DNA of 64,000 nucleotides from the NCBI RefSeq assembly GCF_030811535.1, contig NZ_JAUSQX010000001.1, positions 496,001 through 560,000 of the forward strand, in the 5' to 3' direction. The stretch comes from Trueperella bonasi. Lineage in GTDB: Bacteria; Actinomycetota; Actinomycetes; Actinomycetales; Actinomycetaceae. Shown one piece after another: positions 1-8,905 of this stretch. Below the pieces are notes generated by a model, which saw only the letters and a list, made by a program, of their open reading frames with translations, was not told the origin of the DNA and made no database searches. Position numbers and translations under genes: made by a program. The number at the start of each line of letters is the position of its first letter. The stretch's first letter is position 1.

Positions 1-291
1 GGGAAGGCCACGGCGGTGGCGCAAGCCTTGGTAACATCCGATTTCAACCTTGCGACGAATGTCGGCCTGGATCTCGCGGCGGAGATCACCTTCGACCTTG
101 TAGTTATCATCGATGTGATTCTTGAGTTTGACTAAGTCGTCCTCGGTCAGATCGCGGACACGCGTATCGGGGCTAACGCCCGTCGCCTCCAACGATTCTT
201 GGGCACGGGTACGACCAATGCCGAAAATGTATGTGAGCGCAACCTCGACGCGCTTATCGCGCGGGAGGTCTACGCCAGAAAGACGTGCCAT
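1..291 (-). CDS. rpsM: 30S ribosomal protein S13 (partial, C-terminus outside window)
   Basis: N-terminal part of ribosomal protein S13, which sits in the head of the 30S subunit and contacts tRNA and the 50S bridge. The reading frame starts at ATG 291 with [20 protein letters not shown] and shows the family signature [11 protein letters not shown] and the basic GLRHRRGLP segment near the window edge. The gene runs off the left end at base 1. It lies downstream of rpmJ on the same strand, as in other actinobacterial alpha operons. Confidence 0.95.
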   Translation of the reverse strand, partial: MARLSGVDLPRDKRVEVALTYIFGIGRTRAQESLEATGVSPDTRVRDLTEDDLVKLKNHIDDNYKVEGDLRREIQADIRRKVEIGCYQGLRHRRGLP

Positions 292-454
292 TGTTGGCTC
301 CCTATTGTCTTATTCCGAAGGTGTGGAGCATTATCTTCCCGTTGGGCCTCAGCCTCCGGACTGAGGGTTGCGCTCCTCGCATGGATGTGCGCTGATAATG
401 CAATTGCTTCGGGTGTTACCCCGATGTCAGCGTGTGCTGACGGATCTGCCGGGT

Positions 455-568
455 TTAACCCTGACGCTGCTTGTGCCGCGGGTTGTCACAGATAACCATG
501 ACGCGGCCGCTGCGCCGGATAACCTTGCAGTTATCGCAGATCCTCTTAACGCTAGGCTTGACCTTCAT
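455..568 (-). CDS. rpmJ: 50S ribosomal protein L36
   Basis: A 37-residue L36 beginning [20 protein letters not shown]. It is the zinc-binding form: Cys11, Cys14, Cys27 and His32 make the usual ribbon. The length is typical for the family. It lies between infA and rpsM, the conserved order, and is probably cotranscribed with them. The loss of the zinc ligands seen in some paralogues under zinc starvation is not present here. Confidence 0.97.
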   Translation of the reverse strand: MKVKPSVKRICDNCKVIRRSGRVMVICDNPRHKQRQG

Positions 569-612
569 TTGTGGTGCTTCCTATGCCGGAATTTCCGGCG
601 GTCGATTGCGGT

Positions 613-831
613 TTACTTGTAGCGATATACGATCCGGCCGCGATTGAGATCGTAGGGCGTGAGCTCTACGACGACGCGATCTTCCGGAAGGATCCTGATG
701 TAGTGCTGACGCATCTTGCCTGAGATGTGCGCGAGCACGATGTGCCCGTTTTCCAACTCGACACGAAACATTGCATTCGGCAGGGCCTCTGTGACCGTGC
801 CTTCTACTTCGATGACGCCTTCTTTCGCCAT
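613..831 (-). CDS. infA: Translation initiation factor IF-1
   Basis: A 72-residue OB-fold protein that binds the A site of the 30S subunit during initiation. The start is set at ATG 831 ([19 protein letters not shown]), which gives the exact family length and follows a G-rich SD-like GGGGG; an upstream in-frame ATG at 897 would add 22 unrelated residues. The gene precedes rpmJ and rpsM. About 200 bp without a gene (832..1040) lies upstream and must hold its promoter, because map, its usual upstream neighbour, is 18 kb away. Confidence 0.96.
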   Translation of the reverse strand: MAKEGVIEVEGTVTEALPNAMFRVELENGHIVLAHISGKMRQHYIRILPEDRVVVELTPYDLNRGRIVYRYK

Positions 832-1040
832 GTCCCCCGCTAACTTCATTCGAATGCATCGAAAGGAATCTTTCGACGGGTGCCGAGATGGCACCAACGC
901 TCTAGCTTACGCGAAAGAGCGCTTGGTTTGAAAGGGCGTTCGTGGTGTATCTCGTCACGAACGCCACATGACTACTTCTTCCGTTCATCGGAGTTTCTCA
1001 AAACGGAGCCGAATCCGTTGCCTATCAAACCAACGACTCC

Positions 1041-1469
1041 TCACAGTAATGCCAGCCCGAGGTAGATCTCGAAAATTCCTATGTTCACCAGTCCGGGCGT
1101 TCCTTTGAACTCAGAGTTTAGCGGCACGAATTCGTCGTCGTTGGCGCCTGTGAAAACGGCGACCAGTCCGTTGGCAACGAACCCGACAGCCGCATAGATT
1201 ACAGCTAACTCGAAGGATAGCGGAAATAGAACAGGCCAGATCAGGCCGAACGCCTGGATGGCTAGAGATGGAATGATCATCCACAAAAGATTAAATCCGT
1301 ATAGGTAGCCATCGATACCGGAGACTATGAGGATGAAGATCGGAACACCGAATCTCAATAACGCCACGTCATGCTCAGAATAGGACATTCCCGTTTCGAT
1401 GATCGCACATACATGGATCAGCACAATGAGAGCAGAAACACTGAAAACGCGGAGCATACCTGGCTGCAT
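1041..1469 (-). CDS. Small integral membrane protein of unknown function
   Basis: A 142-residue protein that I do not recognise. It has about four hydrophobic segments: residues 5-27, 40-65 (FILIVSGIDGYLYGFNLLW), 66-85 and 88-106, and a polar C-terminal tail. Codon 5 is an alternative ATG. The segment VPIFILIVSGIDGYLYGFNLL is clearly similar to VPPFLFLAAGLDGAISGLNLL in the broken gene just upstream (1503..2034), so the two are tandem paralogues. Both lie on the same strand as infA, but in sequence that looks like inserted accessory DNA. Confidence 0.6.
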   Translation of the reverse strand: MQPGMLRVFSVSALIVLIHVCAIIETGMSYSEHDVALLRFGVPIFILIVSGIDGYLYGFNLLWMIIPSLAIQAFGLIWPVLFPLSFELAVIYAAVGFVANGLVAVFTGANDDEFVPLNSEFKGTPGLVNIGIFEIYLGLALL

Positions 1470-1502
1470 CGACTCAACCTGAGGAGTCTTTTTAGTTAAC
1501 GG

Positions 1503-2034
1503 TCAAAAACTTTTGCGACGTTGATAACTCGATATCAGTCGATCGCTCGACGGAACTTGCGCCCCGCCAGGCGTCCTCGTTGCTCGCCTGCCGTTTTGCT
1601 CTTCGTTAGGCGGTTTAAAGAGAACGGCACCAAAGCAGTTGCCCATCAAAGCGTTCGCGCCGTAGATGAGCGTAAGCGACATTAGTTGGTCGCCCCCGCT
1701 CCGGTTGTGCCGGCGAGCAGGGTTGTCATTCGTGGGAAAATAGCCCAAGCAGATTCAGCCCCGAGATCGCGCCATCCAAACCAGCCGCTAAGAATAAGAA
1801 GGGTGGAACTAAGAGGAACGCACCAAGGGCAGTCAAAAGAAGATGAGTCATGTCCGCTGATGTTGCAGACATGCCAATGGTGACGAGGCGCAAAATTGAT
1901 GCTCCGAATACTCGCCAATACTTCCCAAGGCTGTCACCTCCAGATCGCTCATAAACTTTGAGTTCTGAGAAAATTAGACTCAACGCCCCTTTCGGGATCG
2001 TCCGATATCCCACACCTTGGAGCGCGAACCACAT
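1503..2034 (-). pseudogene. Frameshifted paralogue of the adjacent membrane protein
   Basis: Two open stretches in different frames together match the downstream 142-residue membrane protein. The first (2034 down to 1726) has an N-terminal half with a hydrophobic stretch and the VPPFLFL/GLDGAISGLNLLGLF block, then stops. The second (from ATG 1683) carries LTLIYGANALMGNCFGAVLF, which aligns with the VIYAAVGFVANGLVAVF helix of the paralogue. The spacing between these blocks is nearly the same as in the intact copy, so at least one frameshift is the simplest reading. Coding-like sequence also continues a few codons upstream of 2034 without a normal start codon. Confidence 0.5.
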
Positions 2035-2202
2035 TGACCGGCCAAGTGTGTACAGGCCCGCGATTACAATGACTTCTATCAGTACTCGTCAACGATTCAC
2101 ATCCGCCTACGAAGTAGGTGGGAACGTGAAAAGACGAACATGCAGTAATAGTTGAACACTTATGCCGCTAGGTATTAGAAGACTGAAGCACAGGAGGAAA
2201 GC

Positions 2203-3210
2203 ATGGGAGAAATCTCCGTAGCGCAGATAAAGTCAGTGTTACTCGGAGCCGCTACAGGTGACGCTTTCGGAGTGCCGTTCGAATTTCTCCCGGCGTCTGC
2301 GGTAGCAGCGTTATCAATGGATGCTATGCGTGGCGCTGATGATAAGGAACCGGTTAATTCTCGCTGGGGACGAATTATCCCCGCAGGGTCCTGGAGTGAC
2401 GATACGTCGATGGCCGTAGCTACGATGGAATCAATTATTCACAACGACGGCGAACTGAACCTAAGTAATCTGATGGATCGTTTTGTGGCGTGGTGGGAAA
2501 ACGGTGAATATTGCGCCCTCGATCAACCGTTTGGGCTAGGGAAAACAGTTGCTGGAGCATTGGGTCGTTTTAAAAACGGAACTGATCCGCTTGATTGCGG
2601 CGGAACGCGCGTGTACGACAACGGCAACGGCGCTCTAATGCGCATTTTTCCGGTGGTGCTGTTGCTATGGAGAAAACCAACCGTCCGTGAGGAAAATTGG
2701 GAGACAATTAGCAAGGCTTCTCGGATTACGCACGGACATGCCATCTCGCAACTCTCCTGCATCATCTACAGCGAGTTTCTCAGTTCGCTCCTCGATGGAA
2801 AGAGCTTAGAGGGTGCCTACCAAGCTGCGGTTGATAAACCTTATCGGGATTGGCGAGAAAATGATGAAGAATGGCTTGCAGCTTTGGAAGCGCATCAACG
2901 AGTTTTGGATCCCAGCTTCCTTGCTCTCACACCAGCAGATTTAACCCCTTCAGGTTATGTTGTTGACACCTTGGAAATTGTTCTCCATTCACTTCTTCGT
3001 ACCGAATCGTATCGGGAAGCGATTCAAACCACTGTTCGCCTTGGCGGGGACACAGACACCTACGCTGCTATCGCTGGAGCTGCAGCAGGCGCTTACTATG
3101 GGTTGGACGGAATTCCTCGGGAGTGGCCAGCCAAGCTCAAACGGCGAGCTTATCTCAACAACTTGGCCTTACGCTTCCACCAAGCGATCAAACCATCGTA
3201 CTCCCTCTAG
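2203..3210 (+). CDS. ADP-ribosylglycohydrolase family protein
   Basis: A 335-residue protein of the ADP-ribosylglycohydrolase (DraG/ARH) family, which removes ADP-ribose from arginine or other acceptors using a dinuclear magnesium site. The family motifs are all present: GAATGDAFGVPFEF near residues 15-28, SDDTS at 65-69, the central NGALMR block, and GGDTDT at 281-286, which together supply the metal-binding aspartates. The start follows a strong AGGAGG at 2192 with 5-6 nt spacing. It is alone on the plus strand and ends about 105 bp before the trailer end of the CRISPR array. Its substrate cannot be read from sequence. Confidence 0.9.
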   Translation: MGEISVAQIKSVLLGAATGDAFGVPFEFLPASAVAALSMDAMRGADDKEPVNSRWGRIIPAGSWSDDTSMAVATMESIIHNDGELNLSNLMDRFVAWWENGEYCALDQPFGLGKTVAGALGRFKNGTDPLDCGGTRVYDNGNGALMRIFPVVLLLWRKPTVREENWETISKASRITHGHAISQLSCIIYSEFLSSLLDGKSLEGAYQAAVDKPYRDWRENDEEWLAALEAHQRVLDPSFLALTPADLTPSGYVVDTLEIVLHSLLRTESYREAIQTTVRLGGDTDTYAAIAGAAAGAYYGLDGIPREWPAKLKRRAYLNNLALRFHQAIKPSYSL

Positions 3211-3315
3211 TTTCACCGAACGATCGCTTTCGTTGATCCGCGTACCAAGTGTTGGGATGACGGAACAGATGCGCGATGTGACACGACAGTAAAGAATCGG
3301 TACCACAACATGAAG

Positions 3316-6091
3316 GGCTCATCCCCGCCTTCGCGGGGAGCACTTTTGGGCGCAGTGAACGCCCTGTTGTGTGTAGGGCTCATCCCCGCCTTCGCGGGGA
3401 GCACACGGTACAGAATCGCGTCCTGTACTGGTCGACGGGCTCATCCCCGCCTTCGCGGGGAGCACTTTGAGGGCACGGTGGTTTCTGGGCGTTTGGCGGG
3501 CTCATCCCCGCCTTCGCGGGGAGCACTCGACGGACATTCTCGCGGAGGTTGCTGACCGGGGCTCATCCCCGCCTTCGCGGGAAGCACGTGGGAGTCCAGT
3601 TTGAAAGAGCAACCATATCAGGCTCATCCCCGCCTTCGCGGGGAGCACTTTGAAGCAAGGTTGGGGACGACGGAAGCGCAGGGCTCATCCCCGCCTTCGC
3701 GGGGAGCACCGGGCGTTTGTGTCGATTGGGGCGTCTGGGCCGGGCTCATCCCCGCCTTCGCGGGGAGCACGTCAAGGAGCTGGCTACGAAGGAGACGGAA
3801 GCGGGCTCATCCCCGCCTTCGCGGGGAGCACCGTACCGTTCGCCGCGTGTGGTTCGCGAACCGGGGCTCATCCCCGCCTTCGCGGGGAGCACTCTTGCTC
3901 GATCGAACCCGACTCACGCAACGCGGGCTCATCCCCGCCTTCGCGGGGAGCACTCTGCGCCTTGAGCTTCGCACCGTTTGCCCGTGGGCTCATCCCCGCC
4001 TTCGCGGGGAGCACGAAACCGGCGGAGAAGCGTACATTCCTTTAGCGGGCTCATCCCCGCCTTCGCGGGGAGCACTAAGCGTATGCGGCAGACATACAGC
4101 TACCCTCAGGGCTCATCCCCGCCTTCGCGGGGAGCACGCTCCCAGCCTGCGCGCACTGCTTCTGCTCGTGGGCTCATCCCCGCCTTCGCGGGGAGCACGA
4201 ACGCCGCCCCCGCTGCCAACACAGGACCGTGGGCTCATCCCCGCCTTCGCGGGGAGCACGAAACCGGCGGAGAAGCGTACATTCCTTTAGCGGGCTCATC
4301 CCCGCCTTCGCGGGGAGCACTAAGCGTATGCGGCAGACATACAGCTACCCTCAGGGCTCATCCCCGCCTTCGCGGGGAGCACGCTCCCAGCCTGCGCGCA
4401 CTGCTTCTGCTCGTGGGCTCATCCCCGCCTTCGCGGGGAGCACGAACGCCGCCCCCGCTGCCAACACAGGACCGGGGGCTCATCCCCGCCTTCGCGGGGA
4501 GCACCCCTAACCCATCGGTTAACCCTTACCCGAAGGGGGCTCATCCCCGCCTTCGCGGGGAGCACTACCACTATTTGCAAGACACGGGGTACACGAACGG
4601 CTCATCCCCGCCTTCGCGGGGAGCACAGTCTATCGTTACCGCACCCGAGGCGTTCATTCGGCTCATCCCCGCCTTCGCGGGGAGCACCTAGCCCCGTCTC
4701 GCCACAACATCAGGTCACGGGGCTCATCCCCGCCTTCGCGGGGAGCACCTCGCTGAGGTGGCTGACCGGTTTGGTTACCGGGGCTCATCCCCGCCTTCGC
4801 GGGGAGCACGTCATCTGCGCTGCTTGATCCACAAACCCGTTGGGCTCATCCCCGCCTTCGCGGGGAGCACAATAAGTGAGAGGGAAGGAGGGCGTGCCGT
4901 GAGGGCTCATCCCCGCCTTCGCGGGGAGCACGTCTCAGGCCGCGACTGGATCGACTTCATCTCAGGCTCATCCCCGCCTTCGCGGGGAGCACCTCAATTC
5001 CCGGCCACTACCTCCCGAGGGTGAGGGCTCATCCCCGCCTTCGCGGGGAGCACGCTTCTTTCCACATGTCGGTGTCTCCGAAGGGGGGGCTCATCCCCGC
5101 CTTCGCGGGGAGCACACACTCAGGTTGAATTCGCAAATATTGAACCAGGGCTCATCCCCGCCTTCGCGGGGAGCACGCGGAATGCGTCGGCGGCCGCCCC
5201 CGTGGCTGGGGCTCATCCCCGCCTTCGCGGGGAGCACCGGTCGATTCCGCGACGGGCGGCCGGGTCTAGCGGCTCATCCCCGCCTTCGCGGGGAGCACTT
5301 TGAAGGTTTTCTTTGAATTGTTTCAGCATGGGGCTCATCCCCGCCTTCGCGGGGAGCACGCGTTCTTGTTGTTCGATCCGGGTGTTTCGTTGGGCTCATC
5401 CCCGCCTTCGCGGGGAGCACGACCAGATAGAAAGTGTCGTCGTCGAAAGGCAGGGCTCATCCCCGCCTTCGCGGGGAGCACATCCGAGAGTTAGCGTGTT
5501 CATAGGATCACGTCGGCTCATCCCCGCCTTCGCGGGGAGCACTCGTCCACGACGGGAATTTGCCTTCAGGCGAGGGGCTCATCCCCGCCTTCGCGGGGAG
5601 CACTGGCACACAAGCAACAAGTGTTAGGCGCGAAGTGGCTCATCCCCGCCTTCGCGGGGAGCACTTATCCGGAAAGAGTTCAACAGCGATTACACGCGGC
5701 TCATCCCCGCCTTCGCGGGGAGCACCTGTCGAACAGATCAAGGCTTATTTGGCTGAGGGGCTCATCCCCGCCTTCGCGGGGAGCACTCTTGCTCGATCGA
5801 ACCCGACTCACGCAACGCGGGCTCATCCCCGCCTTCGCGGGGAGCACAAATTCATCACGTTCGGTTGCGAGTTTGGCAAGGGCTCATCCCCGCCTTCGCG
5901 GGGAGCACTTCACGGCAGTTGGTGCACCGGGTTTCGACCGGGGCTCATCCCCGCCTTCGCGGGGAGCACTAGGCAGCGCTGGTTACTCATTCCCTGGTCT
6001 CCGGCTCATCCCCGCCTTCGCGGGGAGCACTCGAAGTGGCGGGGCGTGCTGGCGATGGTGAAGGGCTCATCCCCGCCTTCGCGGGGAGCAC
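3316..6091 (-). CRISPR. Type I-E CRISPR array, 46 repeats and 45 spacers
   Basis: Forty-six copies of a 28-nt repeat, on the plus strand starting GGCTCATCCCCGCC and ending TTCGCGGGGAGCAC, at a 61-nt period with 33-nt spacers (three spacers, before 4110, 4355 and 5088, are 34). The complement is the usual actinobacterial I-E form that starts GTGCTCCCC and ends GGATGAGCC, so pre-crRNA is read on the minus strand and the leader is at the right, beside cas2. The stem is CCCCGC/GCGGGG with a 4-nt loop. Only the repeat at 3560 has a mutation (GGGAAGCAC), in the older, trailer half. Spacers 12-15 are duplicated as 16-19, and spacer 3893..3925 recurs at 5787..5819. Confidence 0.99.
4015..4504. repeat. 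Tandem 245-bp duplication of four spacer-repeat units inside the array
   Basis: Bases 4015..4259 (four spacers plus four repeats) are repeated at 4260..4504. The copies share the same four spacers in the same order, including the 34-nt one, and differ by a single base in the fourth spacer (CCGTG versus CCGGG at its end). This points to unequal recombination between repeats, not to renewed acquisition. Confidence 0.95.
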
Positions 6092-6247
6092 ACTTGGTGA
6101 CCAGCGCTTTTGATTCACCTTGGGCCATTCTACAGTTAACTTGGTCCGGGATTACGAACAATTTTAATTTTCTGAGACGGACAGGGCGTCTCCTCTCCCA
6201 ACGTCACTCATTCTAACGAGGCCGCGGTCTCTTTCATCGTTCTAGAT
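6092..6247 (-). promoter_or_regulatory. CRISPR leader
   Basis: The 156 bp between the last repeat and the cas2 stop codon. It is noticeably AT-richer than the array in its middle part (AATTTTAATTTTCTG near 6160) and lies where the leader must be, given the minus-strand orientation of the repeats. In type I-E systems the leader holds the array promoter and the site that Cas1-Cas2 use for new spacers. I cannot assign a promoter or an integration-host-factor site with confidence. Confidence 0.7.
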
Positions 6248-6598
6248 TCAGTTTGAGCTGAACTTTCTTCGTTGATGCCGAGCAGTCGACCACCCAGTCC
6301 GCCGCGGGTATCGAGACTTCTGTCGGCCATCTGGTCTGACCATTAGAGTGAGACCATCAAAATCAGTAGGTTTCCAGTCATGCCGGTGGGTTCGGAAAGC
6401 CATCCCTTGCTCATTATCCGAGGAATAAACCATGATGGCTCGGCCGTCTTTACATAGTTGAACTGTACGTTGCCAAACGAGATCACGGATTCTTGCACTT
6501 GGGTTTCCAACGAATACTCCCGGAGCAATTTCCATAAGCCACTTCGTAAGATCTCCTCGCAAGCCTGCGGGAACGGCAGTCACAGTCAAAACAAGCAT
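6248..6598 (-). CDS. cas2: CRISPR-associated endonuclease Cas2, type I-E
   Basis: A 116-residue Cas2 of the I-E (CasE-type) subfamily, partner of Cas1 in spacer acquisition. It starts MLVLTVTAVPAGLRGDLTKW and has the subtype-typical segments GVFVGNPSARIRDLVWQ and MVYSSDNEQGMAFRTHRHDW. The C-terminal 20 residues are basic and poorly conserved. It follows cas1 after 2 nt and is the last gene of the cas operon before the leader. Confidence 0.97.
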   Translation of the reverse strand: MLVLTVTAVPAGLRGDLTKWLMEIAPGVFVGNPSARIRDLVWQRTVQLCKDGRAIMVYSSDNEQGMAFRTHRHDWKPTDFDGLTLMVRPDGRQKSRYPRRTGWSTARHQRRKFSSN

Positions 6599-6600
6599 CT

Positions 6601-7533
6601 CTACCCTTCAAAATCCCAATTGGTTCCCGCAGGAATCGTGTCAAGCTCACTCCAAAGAAACAGATCAACATCTGCATACGCATCTTCGCTATCGATTTCC
6701 ATCACTTCTTGCAAATCACGAACCATCCGCTGCATCAAACGTGAACTGACAACCTTGTCTCGGATTCGTTTGCGAACGTTCAGCTCGTCATCCAAGTCGG
6801 TGGCCGCTACAGCTTCAAAAGCTGCAGGAATGGAAATCTCGGCCTTGTAGAGGTCAGCCACATCATATACGAATGCCCGATCAGTTCCTGAGTGAATAAT
6901 TCCTAGAGAAGGGATGAACCCAATACCGACGATCACCGCATGAGCGATGCCGTATAGGGCCGCAGATCCCTCGGTAAGTGCGCGATTAATTGGATCACCG
7001 GAGTCGAAATCGTTGGGATCGTAAGACCTGCGGGACCACAAAACGCCCGTACGCTGCGCCTCAACCGCGTAGATAGTTTTCATGCGAGCACCCTCACGCC
7101 CGCGTAACTGCGCCATGGTCATTCCCTCAACGTCCTCGTTCGGGAATCTCTTCGCATACAATCGTCGAGCACACCTCAGCCGCGATCGCTGATTTGCCCA
7201 AATTTTCGCATGCGCTTCCGCAAATTTCGCTGTTTTCGCAGCTGGTCGACCGTGCGCGTAATACCGCACACCCTTCTCCCCTACCCACACAACCGATGTC
7301 CCGGCATCACCAAGTAGGGCCATGGCAGCATAAGTCACCTTTGTTCCGGGACCCATGAGAACGACGGCGATCTGGGTCGCCGGAACGTGGGCGATACCTC
7401 GTGAATCCTGAATAGTCAGTGCATTGCCGTCTCTATTGATGACCGCCCGTTCTACATAGAGAAAGGAAAGGCGATTTTCCATCCTCGTCAAATGCAGGCG
7501 TTCAATCGGATTCGCACTCGGATTCTCCGACAC
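6601..7533 (-). CDS. cas1: CRISPR-associated integrase Cas1, type I-E
   Basis: Catalytic subunit of the Cas1-Cas2 integrase. I start it at GTG 7533, because AGGAG lies 5 nt ahead and this gives 310 residues, the normal I-E length; a longer frame from 7572 would overlap cas6e. The metal ligands are visible: Glu147 in LRGREGAR, His214 in GIIHSGTDRA, and Asp224 and Asp227 in VYDVADLYK. It begins 2 nt after the cas6e stop and is followed by cas2, the usual I-E order. Confidence 0.97.
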   Translation of the reverse strand: MSENPSANPIERLHLTRMENRLSFLYVERAVINRDGNALTIQDSRGIAHVPATQIAVVLMGPGTKVTYAAMALLGDAGTSVVWVGEKGVRYYAHGRPAAKTAKFAEAHAKIWANQRSRLRCARRLYAKRFPNEDVEGMTMAQLRGREGARMKTIYAVEAQRTGVLWSRRSYDPNDFDSGDPINRALTEGSAALYGIAHAVIVGIGFIPSLGIIHSGTDRAFVYDVADLYKAEISIPAAFEAVAATDLDDELNVRKRIRDKVVSSRLMQRMVRDLQEVMEIDSEDAYADVDLFLWSELDTIPAGTNWDFEG

Positions 7534-7535
7534 GT

Positions 7536-8198
7536 TTACTCCTGACTTCGAGCGAGAGTCAAGAGGCCGCAACCGTAACCTTTTGCCCGTCCAATACCGG
7601 CGACCAAGACCTGCCGAAGTTTCTCAGCGTCAACGATCTTCAGAGTACCTGCATACCGAGCTGTCACTAGATGCACCCGACCGTTCTTACTTTCGATCGA
7701 CCGGCGGAAGTTAAGCGTTTTACTTTCGGTCACTTGGAACGATGGTTCGTCCGGTGGCCCTAAGTACACACCCATTGTCTCTGACTTTCTTTGAAGCCAT
7801 TTCAATTGTTCGAAAATGCTGAGATGTGCGACCACCTTTCCGCGTGTGTCTCTACCGCGGTTGATCGTCTTCGTCGGGTTCGCCAAGAGTTCAAAATGCC
7901 ATTCTTGACCTTGTTTAATTCGCGATAGTAAACGGTCATAATCGGCAGTTTCTTGGGGTCTAGATTCCCAGCCCGCTTCTTCAACAATGTGCGCAGCGGT
8001 CGGTTTTTCAGGACCGACGATGTAGAGAGCATGCTCGTGCCCTTGCTGGTCGAGTCGCCACAAAATCCTCTGACTACTTTGATCAATGTCAGGTGGGAAG
8101 CTCGCTCTTACCGCAGCGTGGAGTGCGTGAGGGTTTGCCAAGTATTTGCGTCCCTGACGACGCGCTGGATTAATTAGCACTCGAGAAAAAGTTGTCAT
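7536..8198 (-). CDS. cas6e: Cas6e pre-crRNA endoribonuclease (CasE/Cse3)
   Basis: A 220-residue Cas6e, which cuts the pre-crRNA at the base of each repeat hairpin and stays bound to the 3' stem in Cascade. The N-terminal ANPHALHAAV segment holds the expected catalytic histidine (His24 or His27), and the glycine-rich loop GIGRAKGYGCGLLTL lies at the C-terminus. Its start overlaps the cas5 stop by 4 nt, which implies translational coupling. The same enzyme would be expected to process the repeat-like hairpins between cas3 and cas8e. Confidence 0.96.
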   Translation of the reverse strand: MTTFSRVLINPARRQGRKYLANPHALHAAVRASFPPDIDQSSQRILWRLDQQGHEHALYIVGPEKPTAAHIVEEAGWESRPQETADYDRLLSRIKQGQEWHFELLANPTKTINRGRDTRGKVVAHLSIFEQLKWLQRKSETMGVYLGPPDEPSFQVTESKTLNFRRSIESKNGRVHLVTARYAGTLKIVDAEKLRQVLVAGIGRAKGYGCGLLTLARSQE

Positions 8199-8902
8199 GA
8201 GCTCACCACCTCGTCAAAGAAAGGATCACGGTTGGTACTTTCTTCGTTCGTGATCGTTTTAGAACCTGCGTATACAACCGTTCGCCAGTTATATTTTCTG
8301 TGTTCTTGAGCGTATGAGACGGGTACGTCCTGACGTGCGACGCCGTTCTCGCCGGGTTTTCCATCCCTAAAGATAGGCAACTCCACGGTCTGTAACGACT
8401 CTTTCTTGTGGGCCTTTGTTGCGTGCCACATACCGTGGTTGCGCAATGCGTCAACGACCGGTTCTTCTACAATTCCTTGGTCTAGATTCGGTGGTGCCGG
8501 GCAGGATCGCCGTCCTAAAAATAGTGGATATGCCGGTTCGCGCAAAGCCTTTTGGATCTCCTCGAGCTGGGCGCGGGATTCGCTTCCGATAGCAGCTAGA
8601 AAAGCAGCATCGGAAAGAAAGTATCGGGTGACCAGTTTCGCTGGGGCCGTGGCATCTTTCTGCCATGGCTGAGCCGTTTGATAGTCCCGAAGAAGTGAAC
8701 CCGGCTGATCGACCCGGACTGCAAAGTCCAGAGACGCAAGATCGTCAACTGGCTCCTGCCTTTGGCGCCCAAGTGCGGCAGCTAGCAACCCGATCACGCC
8801 CGATTTACTCGGAGTGGACCCGGTTGCTCGTGTGGTGTATCGAGATTCGTCGCCCCAGGACTGCAGTGGGCCCTTTAGCAATAACAATAAAGAGTACGAC
8901 AT
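8195..8902 (-). CDS. cas5: Cascade subunit Cas5e (CasD)
   Basis: A 235-residue Cas5 of type I-E, which caps the 5' handle of the crRNA in Cascade. The N-terminus LLLLLKGPLQSWGDESR followed by RATGSTPSKSGVIGLLAAALG is the family hallmark. It lies 3 nt after cas7 and overlaps cas6e by ATGA. Confidence 0.97.
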   Translation of the reverse strand: MSYSLLLLLKGPLQSWGDESRYTTRATGSTPSKSGVIGLLAAALGRQRQEPVDDLASLDFAVRVDQPGSLLRDYQTAQPWQKDATAPAKLVTRYFLSDAAFLAAIGSESRAQLEEIQKALREPAYPLFLGRRSCPAPPNLDQGIVEEPVVDALRNHGMWHATKAHKKESLQTVELPIFRDGKPGENGVARQDVPVSYAQEHRKYNWRTVVYAGSKTITNEESTNRDPFFDEVVSS

Positions 8903-8905
8903 CTG

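Noticed and set aside
3310-6216. Several plus-strand reading frames of 60-237 codons with repeating GSSPPSRGA or AHPRLRGEH motifs
   Set aside because: They are translations of the CRISPR repeat. The 61-nt period produces repeating peptides in all frames; no start signals or domains support them.
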